Below are positions 1-8,144 of a stretch of DNA of 64,000 bases, piece after piece. Source of the DNA: an uncultured Acidimicrobiales bacterium (GTDB lineage: Bacteria > Actinomycetota > Acidimicrobiia > Acidimicrobiales > SZUA-35); assembly GCA_937925335.1 (NCBI GenBank), contig CALEWY010000039.1, forward strand, positions 1 to 64,000, given 5' to 3'. A program made the translations under genes and the position numbers. Positions within the stretch are counted from its first letter, which is position 1. Each line of letters opens with the position of its first letter. The notes beneath the pieces were generated by a model that had not been told where the DNA came from, searched no databases, and saw nothing but the letters and a program-made list of their open reading frames with translations.

Positions 1-1469
1 GCGTGGAGCGCTTCGGCTGCGGTGATGGCTTCGTGGGTGTTGAACGCAGCGCCGCTCCCGGTCCGTTGATTGACCAGGTCGTGGATACCGAGCAGGGGGG
101 CTCCCTGCACGACCGGGCGATCTGAGCTGCCGGGCAGCGGAATCCCTGCATCGAGGAACGAACGCTGGCGGTAACAATCGGGCGCCCGGTCGCCGATCGC
201 TCGCAACATGCCATCGCCGAGTTCGTTCACGAACCGGCCCTGAGGAACCGGGACAACACCAAGCCGCGCGATCCGTTCGACATCACTCGCTCGCGTCATG
301 CCACAGTGTTCGATCCGGTGCCGAGCGTCCTCTCGGGGATAGGCCTCGAGTGCTCGTTCGATTCCGTCGAGAACCGACGAAACGGCGCGGTCGCCGATGG
401 CGTGGGTCGCGACCTGCCACCCAGCACGGTGCGCTTTGAGGATCAACGAGTGCAGCACCTCTTCTGGCATCTGGAAATAGCCGTTGTTACCCGGTTCGCC
501 ATCGAAGTCATCGAACATCGCGGCGGTGCGCCCAACCAGTGAGCCGTCGGCAAAGATCTTGGTTGGGCCGAATCGCAGCCACTCATCGCCAAACCCGGTG
601 TGCACACCGAGGTCGAGTGCGAACGGCTCGTCGTCATCGGGGTGATGGTCGATCGGGTGCAGGGCTTCGACCGAGGCCATCATCGTGACACGCACTTGCA
701 GCCTTCCGGCCTTGCGGGCCGCTTGATAGGCCGCCACTTCGACGGGCTCGACCGTGCCGAGAATCCCACCGACGCCTGCCTCTTGGGCGCTCGTGATTCC
801 CTCCGACAAGAAGACATCGCTCGCAGCCCCGATGTTGGCAACCAGATCGGCGGTGGCACGGGGATGGAGCAGTTCGCGAGCGAGCAGCTGGGCCTGTTCT
901 TCCAACAGACCGCTCGGCGTGCCGTCTGCACCCATGTCGACAACGCCACCCTCAGGCACCGGTTGTTCGCCAACACGGGCGAGGCGCATCGCCGCGGTGT
1001 TGACGGTGCAGAAGTGGCCCGAGGTGTGGTTGAGTAACACGGGGTTGTTCGGACTCACCGCATCGAGTTCGTGGCGAGTTGGGTGGCGACGCTCGGCAAG
1101 TTTGTTGTCGTCGTAACCCGTGCCGACCACCCAGACTCCGGGTTCGGTGGTTGCCACTCGCGCCGCAATCGCGTTGACGAGTTCTTCGATGGAGGCGACT
1201 TCCGTCGGCTGAAGCTTCACTTCATTGATCGCAGAACCGAACGCCTGCATGTGGTTGTGGGCGTCGTTGAAGCCGGGGATAACGGTGCGTCCGCCGAGAT
1301 CGAGACGGCGCGCTCCCGAGTCGGAAAACTCGCCAACGTCTCCAACACCAACGATCCGGTCGTCGAGAATGAGGATCGAACCGGCCCGCGGACGTGAGCT
1401 GTCGACCGTCAACACGTTGGCGTTGTCGACGATGAGGGCTCGTGCGAGCGGGTTCGATGAAGACGTCAT
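1..1469 (-). CDS. amidohydrolase family protein (YtcJ-like), C-terminus cut by window edge
   Basis: Reverse-strand translation MTSSSNPLARALIVDNANVLTVDSSRPRAGSILILDDRIVGVGDVGEFSDSGARRLDLGGRTVIPGFNDAHNHMQAFG; metal-binding PGFNDAHNH motif. In-frame ATG also at 1487. Not in the ORF track because it runs off the window. Confidence 0.85.
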   Translation of the reverse strand, partial: MTSSSNPLARALIVDNANVLTVDSSRPRAGSILILDDRIVGVGDVGEFSDSGARRLDLGGRTVIPGFNDAHNHMQAFGSAINEVKLQPTEVASIEELVNAIAARVATTEPGVWVVGTGYDDNKLAERRHPTRHELDAVSPNNPVLLNHTSGHFCTVNTAAMRLARVGEQPVPEGGVVDMGADGTPSGLLEEQAQLLARELLHPRATADLVANIGAASDVFLSEGITSAQEAGVGGILGTVEPVEVAAYQAARKAGRLQVRVTMMASVEALHPIDHHPDDDEPFALDLGVHTGFGDEWLRFGPTKIFADGSLVGRTAAMFDDFDGEPGNNGYFQMPEEVLHSLILKAHRAGWQVATHAIGDRAVSSVLDGIERALEAYPREDARHRIEHCGMTRASDVERIARLGVVPVPQGRFVNELGDGMLRAIGDRAPDCYRQRSFLDAGIPLPGSSDRPVVQGAPLLGIHDLVNQRTGSGAAFNTHEAITAAEALH

Positions 1470-1605
1470 CCCCTCAGCATGGGTCATGAACGCTCGAGCC
1501 GTCAGGTTTGCCGGGGCGAGGGCGACCCAATCATGAGATGGCCCGACAGCGAGAACGCAGTGACTCGGCGACGAGAACGAGAAGGCGACGACCCGAAGAC
1601 GGTGA

Positions 1606-2148
1606 CTACAGAGCGATCGACGCGGCGAACACCGCACCACCAACAACGAAGGAGAGCGCAGCCCAAAGAGCGGCTGTGCCGCCAGCCAGAAGTGCTGCGG
1701 GATGAAGGGCCATCGAGTTCATCGCCACCGATCCAACCGATGTTTCCTGCAGCGCATCGATCGCGGACTTCGTGCCGCGAGCGGCTCTCCAGAACGCCCG
1801 AGGAGTGAAGGGCGATTCGCTCACGTCGCTCAGCGCTTCGGTGACACCAGCGAACTCGTCGATCGCCTCTTCACCAGAGGTTGGGATCTCGCGGATCTTT
1901 GCTGGAAGCTCGAGCGTGGGTTCAAGCGCCGCTCGAAACCTCCAGAGGCCAAATCCAGGGATGCTCATGATCAGGGCCGGGACGAACCCGAGCCACCACG
2001 GGCCGAACGCCATCGCGAGCCCAATCCAGAACATCAGTCCACCGGCGACCGCGGCGATCGCAAAGGCGAACGACGCGCCGCGCAGTCCCTTCACGACGAT
2101 CGTCAACTTGTCGACGATGCCGAGGATTCGTTCGATGTTCAGATCCAC
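1606..2148 (-). CDS. small membrane protein of unknown function
   Basis: 180-aa ORF with hydrophobic segments (FAFAIAAVAGGLMFWIGLAMAFGPWWLGFVPALIM). Confidence 0.6.
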   Translation of the reverse strand: MDLNIERILGIVDKLTIVVKGLRGASFAFAIAAVAGGLMFWIGLAMAFGPWWLGFVPALIMSIPGFGLWRFRAALEPTLELPAKIREIPTSGEEAIDEFAGVTEALSDVSESPFTPRAFWRAARGTKSAIDALQETSVGSVAMNSMALHPAALLAGGTAALWAALSFVVGGAVFAASIAL

Positions 2149-2187
2149 AGCCAGACAGTACTGGCCGCGAACCTGGCGGGCGCTGGT

Positions 2188-2892
2188 CTAGGCGAGCTTG
2201 GTGACCGAAGCCTGCTGAGGCGGAACGGACTGCGGACCAGCGATACCGAGCTCGACGGCACGCATCACGGCCTGGGCGCGCGAGCTGATTCCAAGCTTGC
2301 GGTAGACACGCTTGAGGTAGGTCTTCACGCTCGACTCGGCGAGATACATCGCCCGAGAGATCTCAGCGTTGGTGAGGCCTGAGGCCACGAACGACAACAG
2401 TTCGAGCTCACGAGCGGTGAGGCTTGCGTCGCTTGTCTCAAGCCACGTGGGTGACCAAACATGCACGGGGAACTCATGGATGATGCGCTCACCCGTCATA
2501 ATCTCTTCGATGCCTTGCACGATTTCGAGGCCCGAGGCTGACTTCGACAGAACGCCGGACGCACCATTGTCGACCGCCTCGACCGCCATCGCGGGAGAGA
2601 GCTTCCACGTGTAGAGAGCGACGTGTTCGAAGCATCCGAGGTTGACGGCTTCGGTGACTCGGTCGACACCTGCGTTCGGGTGGCCGAAGGCGTCGATCAA
2701 GGCGACGTCGGCTTCGATCGAACGGATCGACCCAATCGACGTGCCGACGACATCAATGCGCTTCGGGAACGGCTCCATCATGGCCATGAGGCCCTCGACG
2801 ACAAGTTGGACATCGTTGATCACAACGACGGTGATGGGTTTGTCGCTTACAGACTTCTTTGAACGTTTTCCCTGAGTCATCTTGGGTGCCAC
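2188..2892 (-). CDS. response regulator, receiver plus LuxR-type HTH
   Basis: C-terminal LTARELELLSFVASGLTNAEISRAMYLAESSVKTYLKRVYRKLGISSRAQAV is a classic LuxR HTH; N-terminal receiver-like domain with ALIDAFG and GASGVLSKSA. Confidence 0.88.
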   Translation of the reverse strand: MAPKMTQGKRSKKSVSDKPITVVVINDVQLVVEGLMAMMEPFPKRIDVVGTSIGSIRSIEADVALIDAFGHPNAGVDRVTEAVNLGCFEHVALYTWKLSPAMAVEAVDNGASGVLSKSASGLEIVQGIEEIMTGERIIHEFPVHVWSPTWLETSDASLTARELELLSFVASGLTNAEISRAMYLAESSVKTYLKRVYRKLGISSRAQAVMRAVELGIAGPQSVPPQQASVTKLA

Positions 2893-2937
2893 CAGACTTG
2901 GACGGGTAAGGATCTGACAACGGCGGTCGCCGTCGTA

Positions 2938-3513
2938 TCAGTCGGCTTCGAAGAGCCTTGGATTCGTTGGTACGACTGCCGTTCGACCGGCAACGACCGC
3001 ATCGAGTCCATGTCGCAGCTCGAACCCCGGAGCGGTTTGCGAGATGACCCCCGACGCGCCGACGCTGTTTGCCCGAAGACGATCGTCTGGACTGACGACC
3101 ATCGGGAACAACACGACATGTTGGAATCGACGACCGAGTGCGCCGACCGCTGTTGCCAGCGAGACACGTGGATCAACGATGGTTGGATCGAGCAGGGCGA
3201 TGGCGCCGCCGGCGAACCGGGCCTCGGCCTTCACCTCGTACGACGATCCCTTCAGCAGTTCACGGACCCCCTCGTGAACCAAAGGCAAACCAGCGATCAC
3301 ACTCACAACCAAACGATCCGAGCCCGTTGGTGGGCTCTCGGTTGGCGCTGGCGCGCTCGTGCCCACAGAGTCCGGTCCGGCGGCTGCCGTCCGTTGCTGA
3401 GGGCGCACGATTTGCACTGAAAGATGATCTCCCACCTTGGCCTGTTGATGTCGAGTCGGGCGGAAAAGATTTAGTAGGAAACGATTCAGATTCGCCAGAA
3501 ACCACCTTTTCAA
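2938..3513 (-). CDS. stand-alone degenerate (pseudo-)receiver protein
   Basis: VVSVIAGLPLVHEGVRELL ... GASGVISQTAPGFELRHGLDAVVAG aligns by eye to the neighbouring receiver but lacks the acidic pocket and the K; no HTH. Confidence 0.6.
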   Translation of the reverse strand: MKRWFLANLNRFLLNLFRPTRHQQAKVGDHLSVQIVRPQQRTAAAGPDSVGTSAPAPTESPPTGSDRLVVSVIAGLPLVHEGVRELLKGSSYEVKAEARFAGGAIALLDPTIVDPRVSLATAVGALGRRFQHVVLFPMVVSPDDRLRANSVGASGVISQTAPGFELRHGLDAVVAGRTAVVPTNPRLFEAD

Positions 3514-3642
3514 GCGGTTTTCGATCCAGTTCGCGATCGTCGACGTGTGGAAATGTCCCCAGTGGGGGACTTATCGCATCGGCAGACCGTCGTCATACTG
3601 ATCGACGTAGTGACTCCACACCCCCAGCGAGTCATTACTCTT

Positions 3643-3718
3643 GCGCCCTTGGGGCGGTGGAGTCGAGCGGGTGCCACCCTCGATGAAGAGTCCGCCCCGA
3701 GGGCGCCCTTTCGTTTTT
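3643..3718 (+). ncRNA. candidate structured RNA / intrinsic terminator (unassigned)
   Basis: 15-bp inverted repeat GCGCCCTTGGGGCGG (3643-3657) / CCGCCCCGAGGGCGC (3692-3706) with one mismatch, inner hairpin TCGAGCGGGTGCCACCCTCGA, followed by CCTTTCGTTTTT. Confidence 0.4.
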
Positions 3719-3861
3719 GCCCAGCGTCGTGCGCTGCGCTCACGAACAGACCTCTCAAGGTCACCGAAAACCCGCGCCGGTCAAGCTCCGTGCAACGGCC
3801 CCCGGAGGGAGTCAGAGCACGGCCATCTTGACCGTACCGAACGGCCAACCCACGCCAGCCC

Positions 3862-3938
3862 GGCCTCCGTGGCCATGAACGGCCCCCAGAGGGAAACACC
3901 GCTGGGCCTCCGTGGCCATGAACGGCCCCCAGAGGGAA
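3862..3938. repeat. two 34-bp direct repeats, 43-bp period, each an imperfect hairpin
   Basis: GGCCTCCGTGGCCATGAACGGCCCCCAGAGGGAA at 3862-3895 and 3905-3938; partial degenerate copy CAACGGCCCCCGGAGGGAG near 3792-3810. Confidence 0.8.
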
Positions 3939-4550
3939 TTACAGCTGGACGCCCTCGATATTCGCGGCGACGTAGATGATCCGCTTGAACTCATCGACGA
4001 GGTCTTGTCCGGAGTCACCGTGGTGAAGGGCCATCTCGATGGCGGCGCGACACATGTGAATAGCGAGTGCGAAGCGTCGTTCGCTTCGACCACCAGCGTC
4101 GTTCATGACGTGCGCTGTGGCGCTATGGAATCGGGCGGCAAGTCGGTCGGCGGTTTCGAGTGTGAGGGTGCCGAGTTCGGCCGAGTTGAATCCGGTGATC
4201 CAGATCGTGCGCAGGCCAGGCTCGTCGATCATGAGCTGGTAGAACCTGTCGATGACGCGGCTGAATCGCTCGATGGCGTCGTCGATGGTCTGGATCCCAG
4301 CGAGCTCGGTATCGAGATACTTATCGAGCTGGTCGAGGTAGCGAGTCGCAAGCGCCCGCATGACCGCTCCCCGGTCGGGGTAGTAGCGATAGATCGCAGC
4401 CTTGGAAATACCGGCGCGCTCGCCGATGGCCGACATCGTGACCTCGGATGGCCGGCCTCCGCCGAGTAGCTCGGCAGTGGCGTCGAGTATGGCGTCGACC
4501 GATTTTCGAGCTCGGTCCTGTTGTGGCACTCGACGAACGTCGGATGGCAT
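3939..4550 (-). CDS. TetR family transcriptional regulator
   Basis: DAILDATAELLGGGRPSEVTMSAIGERAGISKAAIYRYYPDRGAVMRAL; start set at MPSDVRRVPQQD, the ORF opens at 4616. Confidence 0.88.
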   Translation of the reverse strand: MPSDVRRVPQQDRARKSVDAILDATAELLGGGRPSEVTMSAIGERAGISKAAIYRYYPDRGAVMRALATRYLDQLDKYLDTELAGIQTIDDAIERFSRVIDRFYQLMIDEPGLRTIWITGFNSAELGTLTLETADRLAARFHSATAHVMNDAGGRSERRFALAIHMCRAAIEMALHHGDSGQDLVDEFKRIIYVAANIEGVQL

Positions 4551-4738
4551 CTGGTTGTATCCCCGTAGCAGATTGATGTCGCCGCCCAGGTGTTGTTGGT
4601 CACCGTACGCCTCCATCGACCGCTTCGCGGCCGAATCGAGAGAAAACCCAACATCTATTGGGCCGCTGTCGGACCGTCCTGATTCGGCGACAAAGAGACA
4701 AGCCGGAGCAACGTCGATCGCCCTCCAACTGGCCCGAC

Positions 4739-4784
4739 GGCCGCTTCCCTGTTGATTACCAGACTGGTTATCGGGAAAGCGGCC
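4739..4784. promoter_or_regulatory. hairpin/cruciform with operator-like palindrome in the loop
   Basis: GGCCGCTTCCC (4739-4749) / GGGAAAGCGGCC (4773-4784) flank ATTACCAGACTGGTTAT (4755-4771), centred on ACCAG-A-CTGGT. Confidence 0.45.
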
Positions 4785-4821
4785 GAGAGGAGTTCGTCGA
4801 CTGGGCCGATCGAACCGTCGG

Positions 4822-6078
4822 CTAGCTCAGGGTTGCCGTGATGGTGAATGGGTTGGCAGCGTCACCACGCTGCACCAACAGCTCGATCTCCTCGCCAGCG
4901 AAGCTGGATTGGATGAGTCCGGCGAGTTCGGCGAAGGACGAAACCGGCGCACCGTCGACGGTGAGAATGCGGTCGCCGACTTGAATGCCGGCGTCGCTCG
5001 CTCCGCCTCCGTTGGTGACGTCACCGATCGGGACGCCGAGGAGACCATCAGCGTTCGCACCGCCGATGCCGAGCACTCCTGGCTCGAGGGTGTCGCCAGA
5101 GACGATTCGTTCGGCAACATCGAGGGCGGTGGTGATCGGAACAGCGAAGCCGATACCGACGTTTCCGTTGCTCGTGCCGTCGGTCCGGATCGATGTGTTG
5201 ATGCCGATGACTCGACCATCACGATCGGCGAGCGCTCCACCCGAGTTGCCGGGGTTGATCGCCGTGTCGGTTTGAATCATGGCGTTGAAGCCACCGGTCG
5301 AGTTGGGTACCGGGCGATCGAGGGCCGACACGATGCCTGACGTCACTGTCTGTTGCAGTTGGAACGGGCTGCCGATGGCGATCGCCGTCTGTCCGACCTG
5401 CAGCTCGCCGTCGCCGAGCTCTGCGATCGGAAGGTCAGCATCAGCGCCAACCGAGAGAACAGCGATGTCGTTACGAGCGTCGGAGCCGACCAGGTCGGCC
5501 GCAAACGCTCGTCCGTCTTCGGAACGAACCTGGATCTGGGTGGCGCCTTCGATCACGTGGTGATTCGTGAGGATCATGCCGTTGTCGTAGACAACACCGG
5601 AGCCGAGTCCACGGTTGGTTTCGATCTGGACAACCGATGGACCAAGGCTCTGCGCAACAACGGCGGCCGGGTTGGCCGATGATGCTTGACCGGGAGCGAG
5701 CTCTGGCGTGATCGCACCATCGGAGCCACCGCCAAGCGGCGGGGCGACGGCGTCGATCACGGGAGCGGCAGTCACCGTTGGAGCCGGATCAGCGGTGAAT
5801 CGTCCGATTCCAAAGCCTGCGCCCGTCACCACGGCTCCAGCCAAGAATGCGGCGGCAAGTTTCTTGGAGGAGCCTGACTTCGTCGCCGCAGCAGTGCTCG
5901 CCGGCGATGGCGAGACCGTGCCCAGGCCAATGGGTGGGGTGGCCGAGGCGATGACGGGTGGACGATTGGCGGGCCCGAGGGGAGACCCGGTGGTGACGGA
6001 CGCCGGCCGAACTGGCGCCGCTGGGGGGCGGGGCGCAACTGGCGGGACTGGGGGCTGATCGGGGGCGGTGAAACGCAT
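4822..6078 (-). CDS. HtrA/DegP-like S1C serine protease with TM segment and PDZ domain
   Basis: Catalytic motifs LTNHHVI, DARNDIAVLSV, NPGNSGGALAD; C-terminal PDZ (GIQVGDRILTVDGAPVSSFAELAGLIQ). Confidence 0.93.
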   Translation of the reverse strand: MRFTAPDQPPVPPVAPRPPAAPVRPASVTTGSPLGPANRPPVIASATPPIGLGTVSPSPASTAAATKSGSSKKLAAAFLAGAVVTGAGFGIGRFTADPAPTVTAAPVIDAVAPPLGGGSDGAITPELAPGQASSANPAAVVAQSLGPSVVQIETNRGLGSGVVYDNGMILTNHHVIEGATQIQVRSEDGRAFAADLVGSDARNDIAVLSVGADADLPIAELGDGELQVGQTAIAIGSPFQLQQTVTSGIVSALDRPVPNSTGGFNAMIQTDTAINPGNSGGALADRDGRVIGINTSIRTDGTSNGNVGIGFAVPITTALDVAERIVSGDTLEPGVLGIGGANADGLLGVPIGDVTNGGGASDAGIQVGDRILTVDGAPVSSFAELAGLIQSSFAGEEIELLVQRGDAANPFTITATLS

Positions 6079-6255
6079 GGCTGGCTCCGGGTGGGGTTCG
6101 TTTCTTCGAACCTAAACAGCGCGCCGAAAACGCTCCGTAAGCGCCGTCCTTACACCGGCTTTCAGCGCGCCCTGAGCAGGCAACCTTCGAGCGGCGCCAT
6201 CACCGAGCAGCGCCATCACTGAGCAGCGCGATGACCTGGCCTCGCACGCAGGTAA

Positions 6256-6301
6256 GCCACACAGCGCTAGCCACACAGCACTAGCCAAACAGCGCTAGCC
6301 A
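6256..6301. repeat. three tandem 14-bp units
   Basis: GCCACACAGCGCTA-GCCACACAGCACTA-GCCAAACAGCGCTA-GCCA. Confidence 0.75.
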
Positions 6302-6321
6302 CTCACGAAACGGAGTGAGGC

Positions 6322-8124
6322 TTAGCTCGCCGGTTCCGTTTCGGGCTCACGACTTGCCGAAGCGGCTTGAGCGCGCACGACGACGAGCCTGTCGCCGGTT
6401 GATCCGTCGAAGGAGACCGACACATTCGGCGTGCCACGAAGCGATGCGACCACGACGTCGTCCGGCCGGAGATCCGCACCAGCGACCGTCGTGAGTTCTG
6501 CTCCACCGATGAGTCGATCCATCACCTCGGTCGGCATGCCGTCGGCGGGTCGGAACGTCAGGGCGGACGCAACACCGGCGCCTTCGAGCTCCGAACGATC
6601 ACCCGCCGCGTAAACGTTCGCTCGCCCGACGATCGGCGCCAATGTGGCAGCAACAGCGGTCACCAACTCGGCGCGGTCGGTGAGGATCAGCACGGTTTTG
6701 ATGCCGAGTGCATCGGCAGCTTCTTCGACGCCTTCGTGGTCGAGTTCGCCGACGTAGGCCAGCAAAGCGGACTCCTGTGCCCGACGCCGTTCGAAGGCGC
6801 GGTCGGTGAAGAGCAAGACGGACACCCCAGCATCTTGCAGCTGCTCTGCAACCCTCAAGTGCCACCGGTCGGCGCCAACGATGGCGACCGCTTGTTGCGG
6901 TGGCCGAGCGACACGGAGATACCGAGCGGCTGGCACGGCGGTGAAGCCGTAGAACAACACCGTCAGCACGATGACCGAGAACACCACCGAAACGAGCGGG
7001 CCTGCATCGGCTCCTTCGGCTTCGATCTCAAGCGCAAACACGGATGCCACCGCAGCCGCCACGATGCCTCGCGGAGCAACGAAGACCAAGAACATGCGCT
7101 CGCGAGTGGTCAGCGATGAGCCAACCGTCGATGCGGCGATAGCGAGCGGACGTGCCACCACGATCAGCACGAGCGTGAGAATGAACGCCTTCGGCAACAC
7201 GTCGATGGTCTCATCAAGATCGACTCGAGCGCCGAGCAGTAAGAACAAGCCGCCGAGCACGAGCACCCCGAGTTCCTCTTCGAACTCTCGAATGTGGCGA
7301 GAGGGGGCCCGTCGTTGGTTGGCGAGCACGAGACCGAGCGCAGTGGTTGCCATCAGCCCGGCTTCAGACGCCACGAGGTTGGCCAGAGCGAACGAACCGA
7401 CGGCGATCGCGAGGGCCAGCGGATTGTGGAGATGATCGGGTACCCAGTGCCGCCCGAGCGCGAACGCCAGGGCTGCACCCAGGCCACCACCGATGACGCC
7501 GCCAGCGACGAGCGTCAACAAGATCCGCGGGATCGCCGCACCGATGCTCGACCCTTCGAGGAACACCTCGAGCACGACGACACCGAGCGTGGCACCGATC
7601 GGGTCGATGACGATGCCCTCCCAGCGCAACACCTCGGCGACCGATGGTCGCGGCTTGGCAAGCCGCAGGAGCGGCTGCACAACGGTTGGGCCAGACACCA
7701 CCAAGAGCGCGGCGATCAGCGCGGCCAGGCCGCGCGGAACATCGAACAGTGCGTACACGGTGAATCCGGCGACGATCCACACCAGGAAGGCGCCAAGCGT
7801 GACAAGCCGGCCGACCACACCCGACACGGCTCCCACTCGATCAAAGCGAAGGCCGAGGCCTCCTTCGAACAAGAGGATGCCAACACCCAGCGAAACGATC
7901 GGGAACAGAACGTCGCCGAACTGTTCGTCGGGGTTCACGAGTCCGAGGACTGGCCCGACCAGAACACCGGCGGGAAGGAGCAGCAGAATCGACGGAATTC
8001 GGAGTCGGGATGCCAACCAAAGGCACCCGACGCCGAAAACGACGATCATCGCCACCGAGCTCGTCACCGAGGAGTCCGAGGCAAGGAGCACCGAGGAGTT
8101 CGATGCAAGGAGCACTGGTGACAT
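6322..8124 (-). CDS. monovalent cation:proton antiporter (CPA type) with C-terminal TrkA-N-like region
   Basis: Many TM segments; GLVLANQRRAPSRHIREFEEELGVLVLGGLFLLLGARVDL; VAIVGADRWHLRVAEQLQDAGVSVLLFT. Start placed at MSPVLLASNSSV; the longer ORF to 8343 overlaps the helicase tail. Confidence 0.88.
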   Translation of the reverse strand: MSPVLLASNSSVLLASDSSVTSSVAMIVVFGVGCLWLASRLRIPSILLLLPAGVLVGPVLGLVNPDEQFGDVLFPIVSLGVGILLFEGGLGLRFDRVGAVSGVVGRLVTLGAFLVWIVAGFTVYALFDVPRGLAALIAALLVVSGPTVVQPLLRLAKPRPSVAEVLRWEGIVIDPIGATLGVVVLEVFLEGSSIGAAIPRILLTLVAGGVIGGGLGAALAFALGRHWVPDHLHNPLALAIAVGSFALANLVASEAGLMATTALGLVLANQRRAPSRHIREFEEELGVLVLGGLFLLLGARVDLDETIDVLPKAFILTLVLIVVARPLAIAASTVGSSLTTRERMFLVFVAPRGIVAAAVASVFALEIEAEGADAGPLVSVVFSVIVLTVLFYGFTAVPAARYLRVARPPQQAVAIVGADRWHLRVAEQLQDAGVSVLLFTDRAFERRRAQESALLAYVGELDHEGVEEAADALGIKTVLILTDRAELVTAVAATLAPIVGRANVYAAGDRSELEGAGVASALTFRPADGMPTEVMDRLIGGAELTTVAGADLRPDDVVVASLRGTPNVSVSFDGSTGDRLVVVRAQAASASREPETEPAS

Positions 8125-8144
8125 CGAGCCGAGAGTAGCCGGGG

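Noticed and set aside
3510-3899. 129-aa minus-strand ORF upstream of the pseudo-receiver
   Set aside because: Covers the structured-RNA region; Arg/Gly-biased composition without domain features.
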